Assembly (NCBI GenBank): GCA_016214845.1
Contig: JACRMS010000004.1
Coordinates: forward strand, 1 to 59,597
DNA length: 59,597 nt
From: Nitrospirota bacterium
Lineage (GTDB): Bacteria; Nitrospirota; Thermodesulfovibrionia; UBA6902
Direction of reading: 5' to 3'
This document shows, piece by piece, positions 43,101 to 51,927 of this stretch. Both the position numbers and the translations under genes were made by a program. Within the stretch, counting starts at the first letter, position 1. Each line of letters starts with the position of its first letter. The notes beneath the pieces are model-generated. The model made no database searches and was not told the DNA's origin. It saw nothing but the letters and a program-made list of their open reading frames with translations.

Positions 43101-46100
43101 GCCGACCATGTCTTCTGCGCGGCATCTGATGCAGGATGACACGAAACATTCATGCATTTTTTCGTGCCCTGGTCATAAGACCCGATTGTCACTGTGGTAT
43201 CTGTCCCGTACCATGTTTCGCCCACGCTGCCGAAGTCCCAGTACGTGCCGCCTCCATCAACGTCATAGACGCCGTTAACATGTTTGGTCCAGTCTGCGAT
43301 TGATGTGTTTGTCGTAGTTGTTGCACCATGACAGTTGACGCACTGAATTTCATTTGAAGGCGTTGTCTGGGTCGAGGTATGGAATATGTGGGCATTGCCC
43401 TTTGGCGAGCCGGAGGTATATAGCGGTGTGGCCTTTCTGTAATCTGAATACGTTGCATTGCCGTGACAGACGTTGCAATCGGTTATGCTGCCTCCATACC
43501 AGTTGGGAGAAGTTTTATCAAAATCCCCGTTGCCCTGCGAATGACAGTATGCGGCGGAGCATGTTACTGATACGCCCTGTGTCTGGCTGTAACCTGATGT
43601 GTCGTCAGAAACACCGTTTTTAGACTTCAATGCGCCGCCGTGGTTTTTATTAAGCGTAATGTTCAATGTTCCGTTTCTGTGATTAGCTGTATCAACTGGA
43701 TGACAGTTGCCGCATCCAAGGTCAACACTGGTTGTCGTGTTGTTTACCGCTGTGCTGCCGTATGCAATTGCCGCAGTCTTCACATGAGCGTTGTGAGCCC
43801 CTGAAGTCGGCAGTGCATTATGACAGGTGCTGCATCCCGTTCCTGAAGACCCCCATGTAGGGGTTGTCTTGTAAGTTCCAAGACCATTGCTGTGACAGTA
43901 TGCTGTTGTACAGGTTGAAAAAGCGCTACCCTTTGTCTTGTTTTGTAGATAACCAAGATCGCCTGAAGTTAAAGCGTAGACATCGATATTTTCGTCAAGA
44001 TGTTGATCAGGAGCCGTGGTGCCTTGCACTGCTCCCTTATGGCAATTGGCGCAACTGACTCCGCCCGCTGCAAGATGTATGCTGTGGCTCCCTGTAGCGG
44101 GCGCGGCAGCGTGACATGCAGTGCAGGCAACTGGTGAACTTCCCCATGCTGGAGTTGTTACGATGCTGCCTCTTCCGTTGTCATGGCATGATGCAGTTGA
44201 ACATGTGCCGTAACCGTTACCAGGAGTACCTGCTGCTGAATATGAATTTGAAACCTCTATTAACCTGTCAACGTGATTTACTGAATTGTATAACGATGCA
44301 TCATTTGATGCTCCCGTATGGCAGTCGCCGCAGCCGTTTACCCCCGTAGCGCCAAGATGAGCGCCGTGGCTGCCGGATGTTAAGCCTGATGCTTTTGTGA
44401 CTTTGTGGCAAGTTCCGCATGTCGCGCTTGAAGAGTCGCCCCATGTCGGGATTGCGTAAGTTGGAGTTACGGAGCTCCCGTTTGTTGTGGACTGCCCTGT
44501 GCTGTGACAGTATGCTGTTGTACATGTTGTAAATGCACTACCTTTTGTCTTATCCTGAGGATATCCAAGGTCGCCTGCAGTTGAAGCATAAACATCAATG
44601 TTACCATCGCGGTGCTGAGCAGGCGCAGTTGAGCCCTGTACCGCTCCGTTATGGCAGTTACCGCATACGGACTTGTTGTATTGTGTTGTCACCACATGTT
44701 TTTGATGACTGCCTGTGCCCGGTATTGTTGCATGACATTCAGAACAGTCGGTTACGCTGGTACCCCATGTCGGTGTCACAGTGAGAGTGCCTGTTCCATC
44801 ATCATGACACGATGCTGTTGAACACGTCCCATAACCATTGCCCGGTGTTCCGTCAGCAGTGTAGGAGTTTGCTGCATCAATCGAACCATTGACGTGATTT
44901 GATGAGTTATATGATGAAGCGTCATTTGACGCCCCTGTGTGACAATCACCGCAGCCGCTTACTCCCGTTGCGCCAAGATGCGCAGAGTGACTGCCGGAGT
45001 TTAATCCTGACGCTGCTGAAACTTTATGACACGTGCCGCATACAACGCTTGACGGATTATCCCATACCGGTGTTGCATAAGTAGGGGTTGAAGAATTTCC
45101 ATCTGTTGTTGATTGTCCGGTGCTGTGGCAGTATAAGTTCGAACAGGTCTTTGCTCCTGTAGTGGAAACCATGGTGACAGGGGAGGTTGATGATGTATTG
45201 TAACTTACTCCTGATTGACCGTTATATGTTCCTCCCTGATAAGCCCCGCCAAACAAAGAAAACCCCATTGTTATTGTTAGAGAACTGTTGTGAGTTGGGC
45301 CCAAACCGGCGCTGTTATAGTGACATGTTGCACATGCATAGCCTTTAGTATTTGCATGCAAGTCATGAGCTCCGGCAGTTGAGGAACCGGTCGTGCCGTT
45401 ATTACTTGCCAAGCCGTTTGGCCCTCCAACAGTATTAACAACCGGCGGATAACCATGACAGGTATCACAGTTGTGTCTGAAGCCTTTCGTGTGAAGGTGG
45501 CATGCTGTGCATTTTACTCCCGAATTATGAGAATGATTTCCTGCCGCGCTGTTTTTATGATATGTTGTTTGCGTGTGGCAGGCTTCGCAAACGCCGTTAT
45601 AAGTTGAGTCTCCATCCGCAAATGAATTTGTCCCGGTTGAATAATAAAACTTAACAGACTTGTTTCCGCTATTTGGAGTGGTGACAGTGCTTCTGATCAG
45701 TTTCCCATACACTATCGCAAATGTATTGCCGGAGCTTGCTTTTGTTAAATCTACAGGGCCTGCAATAGTAAGCGTGTCGCCGGTATTGCCTGTAATTTTA
45801 TAGTTATAATTTTTCTGGGCAATGTTTGGAACAACTACCAAGTCTTTATACTGATCATCAGTCCAGCCCGCGCCGGTTCTTGTAAGTGTTGTTGTTGTTA
45901 CTGATGATACTGTCCCTTGATAGAGATAGCTCGGGCTTCCATATGTTCTGAACTGTCTTTGGTAATGCTGGTCATGACAGGTTATACATTCCATGGTCCA
46001 ATTACCATAGCCGTTGTCTATATTTAAACTGGAATGTGTCCTTACATAGGGAGCGTCAACGTCATTATGACAGCTCCAGCAAAGGGAATTGTACTGGGTA

Positions 46101-46291
46101 TCGTCTATATTCTGCTGAGTATGTGACGTCCATTCCGGCATAAGAGTCGACTGAGTGCCGTATACAAAATGACATGAATCGCATCCGATATTATTTACGC
46201 TGGAATGAGGATAATCCAATGAATAGGCATGGCTTGTTATAAGACAGAATGTTAATACAAGAATGGCTATTATGGTTTCTTTTTTTTTCAT
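40118..46291 (-). CDS. Giant multihaem cytochrome c with CX4CH sites
   Basis: About 2057 residues from ATG 46291 (TTG at 46300 possible). Signal peptide (ends 'TSHAYS'). I count 29 CXXCH and seven CX4CH motifs (CSNLYCH, CSTASCH twice, CTTAYCH twice, CSAAYCH, CMNVSCH), so about 36 haem sites. The CX4CH/CXXCH alternation in the first half matches the Geobacter-type paired repeat family. Two beta-sandwich insertions of about 170 residues, each starting 'DTFQGGTW', lie in the C-terminal half. The end has 'PHGSSVKWML', 'FCLNCH', 'CVGCHIRVPHGGK', shared with the other giant cytochrome. Probably outer-surface or extracellular electron transfer. It follows the NHL protein gene by 2 nt. Confidence 0.92.
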   Translation of the reverse strand: MKKKETIIAILVLTFCLITSHAYSLDYPHSSVNNIGCDSCHFVYGTQSTLMPEWTSHTQQNIDDTQYNSLCWSCHNDVDAPYVRTHSSLNIDNGYGNWTMECITCHDQHYQRQFRTYGSPSYLYQGTVSSVTTTTLTRTGAGWTDDQYKDLVVVPNIAQKNYNYKITGNTGDTLTIAGPVDLTKASSGNTFAIVYGKLIRSTVTTPNSGNKSVKFYYSTGTNSFADGDSTYNGVCEACHTQTTYHKNSAAGNHSHNSGVKCTACHLHTKGFRHNCDTCHGYPPVVNTVGGPNGLASNNGTTGSSTAGAHDLHANTKGYACATCHYNSAGLGPTHNSSLTITMGFSLFGGAYQGGTYNGQSGVSYNTSSTSPVTMVSTTGAKTCSNLYCHSTGQSTTDGNSSTPTYATPVWDNPSSVVCGTCHKVSAASGLNSGSHSAHLGATGVSGCGDCHTGASNDASSYNSSNHVNGSIDAANSYTADGTPGNGYGTCSTASCHDDGTGTLTVTPTWGTSVTDCSECHATIPGTGSHQKHVVTTQYNKSVCGNCHNGAVQGSTAPAQHRDGNIDVYASTAGDLGYPQDKTKGSAFTTCTTAYCHSTGQSTTNGSSVTPTYAIPTWGDSSSATCGTCHKVTKASGLTSGSHGAHLGATGVNGCGDCHTGASNDASLYNSVNHVDRLIEVSNSYSAAGTPGNGYGTCSTASCHDNGRGSIVTTPAWGSSPVACTACHAAAPATGSHSIHLAAGGVSCANCHKGAVQGTTAPDQHLDENIDVYALTSGDLGYLQNKTKGSAFSTCTTAYCHSNGLGTYKTTPTWGSSGTGCSTCHNALPTSGAHNAHVKTAAIAYGSTAVNNTTTSVDLGCGNCHPVDTANHRNGTLNITLNKNHGGALKSKNGVSDDTSGYSQTQGVSVTCSAAYCHSQGNGDFDKTSPNWYGGSITDCNVCHGNATYSDYRKATPLYTSGSPKGNAHIFHTSTQTTPSNEIQCVNCHGATTTTNTSIADWTKHVNGVYDVDGGGTYWDFGSVGETWYGTDTTVTIGSYDQGTKKCMNVSCHPASDAAQKTWSATNYLCTDCHIIDMTSPASYHHAMNSTAADHYPELTPQGDATTGENPDHRMCLMCHVDHNIFSPLLNSNSTNRANVLRIGINVIPDANDTTTFTNTDFNAATGTGICVSCHQQEILKDTSRRMTESHVTRTPVITISDYTNAKHQYAVTSRYTNSGYTFNANCTKCHDTQENESNTFQGQYSGDSSNTNRFGVHVGSIRRLQANLGISAPSETEEEDLCFRCHSKSTDTNPGGGTAKSVANRDYYNATNMSTAAQDIFTVMQTTGGRPASSTSTTDRLYFKPSGTETPSEPMPNAHSSGDTFQGGTWIGRSMSPWTTSTNYESYSQSLSVTTGTKNWGAITFTSPVVATTTTVPAGNWLISIYSRESSTSANANIRYMIYKWNSNDTKGTTLIAAATHAMEFSTAAAPGGLRSVSIPVASSITLNAGEKISVDIEIQTVSVTMSGTYTIAYYFGSGATGSLQLPGSVPFTYNDPGKTGYGHNVSLYSGLHKPSHDDETLDYISANKHVECTDCHNMHAAGSAKHTQGTNVVSDILRGVDGAVISANSSTLYFRDTIPATPTPTATASTDTFQGGTWQSRNMLTAQGSAAQTQTVTINNTGNPKYWRMTSFISPAVSSSSSISAGNWTLRIWADENNAGANAYMRATIYVWNANNTKGTVIVAPTSYGSELTTTSAAYSWTLAGGTASLNTGDRVVVELEIDSRGATATTYTATYRWNGSGTTNDSYATMPNALPFSATLTNWTAPTYILGSATKAYEICYKCHSGANTNVTNWGGTGAAAWTDVGLDFNLGNKSFHPVVAALNSSGSGSSVLSSTALAGGWTPGQTMYCTDCHKTNSANSTGPHGSSVKWMLGGTNKAWPYTLASNNGTSSGTFRTYSNRATSQNTDDGLFCLNCHNIAVAPHTSDSAHQSIPCVGCHIRVPHGGKVSRLISATNSATPLTVLPARLAPDGNGGGTVYLRKFTKATGSYSKSNCYSSNSSCGDHNSSSNGSESW

Positions 46292-46293
46292 CT

Positions 46294-49062
46294 CTACCAA
46301 TATACATTTCCTACCGCAACGTTTACGCCGTATCTTGTATCTAAAGCCTTAAAGTATGCTTTCTCTATTCCGTTAGAATCAAAAACCTTTACCATTGCCT
46401 TATTGCCTGCTCCTGCTCCCGCCCCTGCCACTATCTCTGTTAGTCCGTCATCATCCAGGTCGCCGATCGCTATATTTACTCCATAATTTCTTGCTATATA
46501 TGGCCTGAACGTTGATATACTGTCGCCGTTTATATCATAGATGTCTATTTCGTCGCGCATCTTGCGGTCAGCTATGACGCCGGTTACAATTTCGTCATAA
46601 CCGTCGCCATTCATATCTCCGGCCGACAGGCTTATACTATAACCATATCGAGATTTTATCGGATACTCTTTAGTCTCTGAAACAGTCCAATGTCCTGTTC
46701 CTGCTGATGTATTCACTGTCCACATTTTTATTACAGAGGTATTAGTTCCATTACCTGGGGCTGTAATTATCTCGTCAATACCGTCATTGTCAACATCTCC
46801 GGCCGCAACTTTTACTCCGCTGCCCCTGTCATATGCAAGCAGGTTGATGCCGCTGTCTATCATCTTCTGCTCTGTCGGATCATAGACGAATACTTTCACA
46901 TATGCAGGATTGCCGGCTCCTGAACCGGTACCTACTATGACCTCGCTGCGGCCGTCGCAGTTAAAATCTCCGGACCCCACATGCGCCCCATAGGAATACT
47001 CAAATACGTCAATTTTCAGGTTGGTCAGCTCATCGCCGTTATGGTCAAATATTTTTACTTCCGCAGGATTTTTCGGTCCCGGACCTGGTGCCGTGATTAT
47101 TTCATCTACCCCATCATCGTTGATATCGCCGGTTGCTACATTTACTCCATATTTATATTCGTGGGCAATAAACTCTATTCCGGCCTCACTGCCGTCTGCA
47201 TCGAACACCTTTACAATACCGGTGTTTTGCTCGCCGGGGCCTGCTCCAACAATAATCTCTTTCCTTTTATCTGGCTGGATTACCACTTGACTGACGTATT
47301 CACCTCTGAAATTTATTCTGCCATCAGCCTGCAATGTCTGGCTCTGTGAGGAAGGCTTTCCGTATCCGTCTACATCCCCGAATACTATTGAGTACGCACC
47401 CACAGTGGCATTTGTTTTTGACCAGAGAGACCCGGCTCCTGTGTAGGATTCGGGGCCGTTTATTATGAAAGTCGCTCCGGGAATGTTTGTTGTCACAAAT
47501 ATTGTGCCTGTAATATGGATTATATTAAGCGTAACGTCTATGACTGCCGGACTCGATAATACGTTTTCTCCTGCTATTGTTATTGCTCCAGAATAAGTGC
47601 CTGCTCCCAATGATGTAATATTTACTGAAACTGAAATGGTATCTGGAGCTGTCCCTGTTTCTTTGTTTATTGAAAGCCAGGCGCTATTTGATGCCGCTGT
47701 CCAGCTCAGCGTGCCTTCGCCTGCATTGGTTATTGATAGGCTCTGTGCTGAAGGCAATGAGCCGTTAACAGATGTAAATTCCAGGAGGGAAGGGCTTACT
47801 GAAAGCACAGGTGTCGGTAAAACAGTAAGCTGGATATATATGACCTCTGTTGAACCGGATGCCGAACTTATATTTACTGTGCCTATGTATGTATTTGGCG
47901 AAAGTCCGCTGATATTTACTCCTATATTAAGAGTTGATGTGCCTGACACCATTGCCACTCCTGATGTCTCCGATAAAGTTATCCATCCGGTCGTAGTGCT
48001 TGCTGTCCATGAAAGAGGCTCGTTACCGTTGTTTATTATTTCCAATGCCTGTGACGGCGGGTTGTCACCATACTGCTGTGCTGTAAATGTGAGAGCCAGC
48101 GGGGTTATCTTCATATTTGTAAATGAAGCCAATCCATAAATTTCAACTGTACAGGCATTAAGCGATGCGATAAAAAGCCTGTTACTATTTGCTATAGTAA
48201 CGCCCATCGGGGTTCTCAGCGGATTATCTGAATCGAATACTGCGCCAAGGTACGCGCCGTTCTTGTCATAGACGAGCGCTACATTGTGATATGTGTCGGT
48301 AACGTATATCCTCCCTTCATTATCAATTGTTATATGCTGAGGTTTGTACATCTGTCCTACATTTTGTCCGTAGCTGCTAAAACCTTTCTTGTACACTCCG
48401 TTCATGTCGAATATTTGTATCCTTGCGCCATCCACCAGCGTGCCATATTGGTCATACGTAACCTGCCGGTCCAGCACTAATATCTCTCCTGCCGCCTCAT
48501 CTATTTCCACTGACATTGGTTTGTGAAATTGACCGTCACCGCTGCCGGAGTTTCCGAAAGATGAATTGAAAGAGCCGTGACTGTTGTATATCTTTATCTT
48601 GTCCTCACTGCTGTCTGCAACATAGATCTTCCCAGCGTTGTCTATTGCGATATCATTTGGCTGAGTAAATTCACCATCTCCGGAGCCAAGCTTAAATAAT
48701 AACGTCAGGCCGGGATTATAAACCTCAACATTCCTGCTGTCTTTGTTTCCTATGAAAATCCGTCCTGCTGCATCTAAAGCAACGCTGATTGGTTTATTAA
48801 GTCCTTCAAGAGTTCCTTTGTATTCGCCGCTCTGTGTGAAGATGAGCAGTTTGTTATTAACTGACTCTGCCACGTAAATGTTTTCCTGATTATCCAGCGC
48901 CAATGCCGTCGGTGCATCAAGGTTACTTGTAACGGGCTGAAGCCTCGTATAATCAGGCATAACGGATGCCTGGGAAATACTAGAACAGAAAATAAATATG
49001 ATAAGACTTATAGCAATGGCGACGTCTGTTTTTATTGCATTATGTTTTGAGACCGTAGTCAT
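46294..49062 (-). CDS. Secreted NHL-propeller/BACON/FG-GAP protein
   Basis: 922 residues with an N-terminal signal helix. About 40-305: six NHL-type repeats ('GDGEFTQPNDIAIDNAGKIY', 'GQMYKPQHITIDNEGRIYV'), a beta-propeller. About 310-510: two BACON-like immunoglobulin domains ('EPLSWTASTTTGWITLS', 'GTLSWTAASNSAWLSIN'). About 515-590: PEGA-like domain. About 600-922: FG-GAP/VCBS units with calcium-type loops ('GDINDDGVDEIITAPG', 'GDMNGDGYDEIV'). NHL proteins often neighbour multihaem cytochromes in metal-respiring bacteria, probably as surface scaffolds; no catalytic motif seen. The stop lies 2 nt before the cytochrome start, so both come from one mRNA. Confidence 0.88.
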   Translation of the reverse strand: MTTVSKHNAIKTDVAIAISLIIFIFCSSISQASVMPDYTRLQPVTSNLDAPTALALDNQENIYVAESVNNKLLIFTQSGEYKGTLEGLNKPISVALDAAGRIFIGNKDSRNVEVYNPGLTLLFKLGSGDGEFTQPNDIAIDNAGKIYVADSSEDKIKIYNSHGSFNSSFGNSGSGDGQFHKPMSVEIDEAAGEILVLDRQVTYDQYGTLVDGARIQIFDMNGVYKKGFSSYGQNVGQMYKPQHITIDNEGRIYVTDTYHNVALVYDKNGAYLGAVFDSDNPLRTPMGVTIANSNRLFIASLNACTVEIYGLASFTNMKITPLALTFTAQQYGDNPPSQALEIINNGNEPLSWTASTTTGWITLSETSGVAMVSGTSTLNIGVNISGLSPNTYIGTVNISSASGSTEVIYIQLTVLPTPVLSVSPSLLEFTSVNGSLPSAQSLSITNAGEGTLSWTAASNSAWLSINKETGTAPDTISVSVNITSLGAGTYSGAITIAGENVLSSPAVIDVTLNIIHITGTIFVTTNIPGATFIINGPESYTGAGSLWSKTNATVGAYSIVFGDVDGYGKPSSQSQTLQADGRINFRGEYVSQVVIQPDKRKEIIVGAGPGEQNTGIVKVFDADGSEAGIEFIAHEYKYGVNVATGDINDDGVDEIITAPGPGPKNPAEVKIFDHNGDELTNLKIDVFEYSYGAHVGSGDFNCDGRSEVIVGTGSGAGNPAYVKVFVYDPTEQKMIDSGINLLAYDRGSGVKVAAGDVDNDGIDEIITAPGNGTNTSVIKMWTVNTSAGTGHWTVSETKEYPIKSRYGYSISLSAGDMNGDGYDEIVTGVIADRKMRDEIDIYDINGDSISTFRPYIARNYGVNIAIGDLDDDGLTEIVAGAGAGAGNKAMVKVFDSNGIEKAYFKALDTRYGVNVAVGNVYW

Positions 49063-49249
49063 ATCTCTTGAAATCCTCAGCCCTTTAACTGCAAATAATA
49101 TGCCTCAATTATCAAATCGTGTAATTAGGCTTTTTATTTAGGTAAATTTGAGCGTGGAATACAAAAGTGCTTTAAAAGATGTGGAAAATAACGCTATGTT
49201 AAGCGACTAAACGCAATTCAGTAAAGAGACAGTAAGAGTAATTATATAT

Positions 49250-49290
49250 ATTATATTGCCGTTAAATAGCTTAAGTGACAAATGTTGTCA
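49250..49290 (-). promoter_or_regulatory. Candidate activator site and promoter for the NHL-cytochrome operon
   Basis: TGACAA-ATG-TTGTCA (49276-49290) is a perfect 15-nt inverted repeat. On the minus strand TATAAT lies at 49250-49255, placing the repeat centre about 40 nt above the expected start of transcription, the class II activator position. The half-sites do not match CRP or FNR consensus, so the regulator is unknown. The rest of this 293-nt gap is AT-rich with nothing else evident. Confidence 0.4.
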
Positions 49291-49355
49291 GCGATGTTAT
49301 CAGATTTACGATAGATAATTGGGGCGCTTATTTACTAAAAAAACAAGGGATGCAA

Positions 49356-50822
49356 TCAGCGTGTAAGTTGAGCATGTAGCTTTTCCAGCATCTTTTTGAC
49401 ATCCTCAGGCATTGTCGTGTCTTTCATTGTTTCCGCGAGATATGAACTTGTGGAAATTATATGAACAACCTTTATCATGAATTCCTTCTTTTTCTCGGTC
49501 ATGCTGTCAAGGGTATTTATTTTATGCATATAAAACTCTCTTGACGCCCTACCAAGTTCTTCAGAGACCTCCGCGAGGGTCATGTTCTTTGGTTTAATCA
49601 CAGGCTCTACGAGATTATATTTGCTGTAATCCGTCACAGCTACATAATCTTTCAATTGCGGATAAAGCTCGGAGTATGGCCAGGGGGCTATTGCCAGAAA
49701 GAATGCAAGGTCAGGGTTGTAAAACTTGGAAAGCTCGAAGGTCTTTCTCATGCTTTCAACTGTGTCATCAGGCATTCCCATTACAAACGATGTCTCGGAG
49801 ACCATATCATGTTCGTTAATCAGGTCAATCGCTTTTTTGGACTGCTCGACCTTTATGTTCTTTTTAAAGATATCAAGCGTCGCCTGCGTTGTTGCTTCCA
49901 CTCCGACGTATATATGGTCGATAAGCGCTTTCTGGTATTTCCACATGATGTCTTCATCACGGAGTATATCGTCTACCCTGGTTTCCATCAGTATCTTGGT
50001 GCCGACTTCTCTTTCAATCAGCAGGTCCAGTATCTTGTCCCATCTCTTCCTGTTCAGAGTGGGCGTTTCGTCGGACATCATGACAACGTTAACGCCATAT
50101 TTATCTCTTAAAAATTCAAGCTCATTCACAAAATTTTCAGCGCTTCTGCCTCTCCATTTTCTCTCCCAGAAAAGCTGCTGCGAGCAGAAGCTGCACTGCT
50201 GATTGCATCCGCGTGATGTGCTGACTATAGCGAGCACCGAATCTTCCATCGGTTTATACGTGTAGATCGACCAGTCTATCAGGTCCCACGCGGTAGGAAG
50301 GCTGTCGATATCCTTGATAAATCCTCTTGTCTGGGTTACAGCAACCTGGCTGCCTGTCCAGTATGCAATGCTTTTAACTTTTGAAACATCTCCCTGCGCA
50401 AAGACCGTGTTTAAGAGGTCTACAAAAGTTTCCTCTCCTTCACCGCGCACAATGAAGTCTAAATACCCGTTGTGTTCCTTCAGTATCTCGTGATAGCAGA
50501 ATGTGGGGTGGACATTTCCTATGACGGTGATGATGTTGGGGTTAATCCTTTTTGCAAGTTTTAATACCTTTAAACCATCAACTATGCCCGCGGTAAACGC
50601 TGTCGTGGCGACAACATCGGGTTTTTCATCCGTTATTCTTTTTTCTATATCATCGTATCCGTGCCAGTGGCTCATCGCATCGTAGATAACAGGTTCATAT
50701 CCCGCGGCCCTGAGACTTCCGGCAATATATACAAAGGCGACATTTAGCCACACGCCTGCCGATTCAACCACACCGGAATGATAAGGGGGGGTTATGAGTA
50801 ATATTTTTTTGCGCTTATTCAT
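49356..50822 (-). CDS. B12-binding-domain radical SAM protein
   Basis: 488 residues. N-terminal cobalamin-binding-type Rossmann domain (about 1-150; the 'GEGE' loop at 128-131 is typical), then the radical SAM barrel with Cys206, Cys210, Cys213 ('CNQQCSFC'). Resembles the BchE/HpnP-like class B family that does methylations and ring chemistry on unknown substrates. Position between cytochrome genes and haem lyases suggests a link to tetrapyrrole or surface chemistry, but the substrate cannot be read from sequence. Confidence 0.88.
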   Translation of the reverse strand: MNKRKKILLITPPYHSGVVESAGVWLNVAFVYIAGSLRAAGYEPVIYDAMSHWHGYDDIEKRITDEKPDVVATTAFTAGIVDGLKVLKLAKRINPNIITVIGNVHPTFCYHEILKEHNGYLDFIVRGEGEETFVDLLNTVFAQGDVSKVKSIAYWTGSQVAVTQTRGFIKDIDSLPTAWDLIDWSIYTYKPMEDSVLAIVSTSRGCNQQCSFCSQQLFWERKWRGRSAENFVNELEFLRDKYGVNVVMMSDETPTLNRKRWDKILDLLIEREVGTKILMETRVDDILRDEDIMWKYQKALIDHIYVGVEATTQATLDIFKKNIKVEQSKKAIDLINEHDMVSETSFVMGMPDDTVESMRKTFELSKFYNPDLAFFLAIAPWPYSELYPQLKDYVAVTDYSKYNLVEPVIKPKNMTLAEVSEELGRASREFYMHKINTLDSMTEKKKEFMIKVVHIISTSSYLAETMKDTTMPEDVKKMLEKLHAQLTR

Positions 50823-50904
50823 TTAATTGTGATCTCCTTAATTTGTCATTTAGTCAAAATTATGAGCAGTGAGTGTCATTTTGACAATCCAGCTACAGTG
50901 TTAG

Positions 50905-50935
50905 CTGCAATTATCATTTTAAAATGATTATGCAG
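50905..50935. promoter_or_regulatory. Palindrome between ccsA and the radical SAM gene
   Basis: CTGCA and TGCAG flank the perfect 16-nt palindrome ATCATTTTAAAATGAT (50913-50928). It lies 83 nt above the radical SAM start; a second repeat, TGTCA-TTT-TGACA (50874-50886), is closer to it. Without a T-run it is more likely an operator than a terminator. The remaining part of this 277-nt gap shows nothing else. Confidence 0.4.
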
Positions 50936-51099
50936 TAAAGAGCAATACTGTTATAAATTATTCTTTATAGAACAGCCGGTTATCTTTCGTTGGTTGTTAC
51001 CCTGAATAGAAAATCTGTATGTCCTTTCTTTTTATCCGGTATTTTAAAAAGCAAAAATAATGCCATGTGCTAAAGACAGCTATGAAAGAACATCTGCTG

Positions 51100-51927
51100 T
51101 TATTTGAAATATTCCGAATGGATCGATGATTCAAGAAACGGCACAAAAAATACGGACAGCAGCGTAAGCAAAAAACACAACATGAAAAGATATGCGGCGT
51201 TTTCCCCCTTTAATCCGAAGAAATGTCTGAGGTGGAGGTATACCCCAAAGAATATCCAGGTGATCAGCGCCCATGTCTCAATAGGGTCCCACGCCCAGAA
51301 TCTCCCCCAGGACTGATAGCCCCAGATGGAGCCGGCAAGAGTCGTTATGGTCCAGAAGGCGAAACCGAAACCTGCAAAGCGGTAGGCGTACACGTCGATC
51401 GTTTCCAGATCAGGGAGTTTTTGCAGCCACTGGGTCCTGGTATGTTTTTTCAGGACGTAGAATATGGAAAAAGCCAGCGCGATAAGCATCGCTCCAAGGG
51501 CGATCTTAATGAACGAGACATGGAGCACAAGCCATATGCTTTTCAGCGAGGGAGGTAGTTGGTCTGCCTTCGGGTCAAAGAAAAGACTCAACCCAAGGGC
51601 AAGCAACGTTACCGGGAAAACAATAACGCTTGCCGGTTTTGTCTTTGGATAGAACTTGATGAATATGAGAAATAGAAACAGCGCGATCCACGCGTCAGAG
51701 GAGATCACCTCGTAGCGCACCATGTAAGGGCCGTGTCCGGATGTTATCCATCTGTAAAGCAGCGCGCTTCCGTGACTGACAAGCCCGGCGCTTACAAAAA
51801 AGTAACTGCGCCTCTCGGATTGTTCCTTGTTGAAAATTACCCCTGCCGCGTTAAAAATAATTGCGATCGCGTAGATAATAACTGCGGCCCAATTGAAAAC
51901 GGATTCAATCATGTACTGATTACTCAT
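51100..51927 (-). CDS. ccsA: CcsA/ResC-type haem-handling protein, copy 1
   Basis: 275 residues, eight predicted helices. The WWD haem-binding motif is 'WGYQSWGRFWAWDPIETWAL' and conserved His residues lie in 'SHGSALLYRWITSGHGPY' and 'VLHVSF'. With ResB it forms the System II cytochrome c synthetase that exports haem and links it to CXXCH sites. It overlaps the preceding resB by 4 nt. It is about as similar to copy 2 (53711) as duplicated genes with long divergence would be. Confidence 0.93.
   Translation of the reverse strand: MSNQYMIESVFNWAAVIIYAIAIIFNAAGVIFNKEQSERRSYFFVSAGLVSHGSALLYRWITSGHGPYMVRYEVISSDAWIALFLFLIFIKFYPKTKPASVIVFPVTLLALGLSLFFDPKADQLPPSLKSIWLVLHVSFIKIALGAMLIALAFSIFYVLKKHTRTQWLQKLPDLETIDVYAYRFAGFGFAFWTITTLAGSIWGYQSWGRFWAWDPIETWALITWIFFGVYLHLRHFFGLKGENAAYLFMLCFLLTLLSVFFVPFLESSIHSEYFK

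Noticed and set aside
40474-45084. Many antisense frames in the giant cytochrome gene
   Set aside because: They are shadows of the Thr/Ser/Cys-rich coding strand and contain no coherent domains.
50905-50935. Intrinsic terminator after ccsA
   Set aside because: The stem is AT-rich and no T-run follows on the minus strand.
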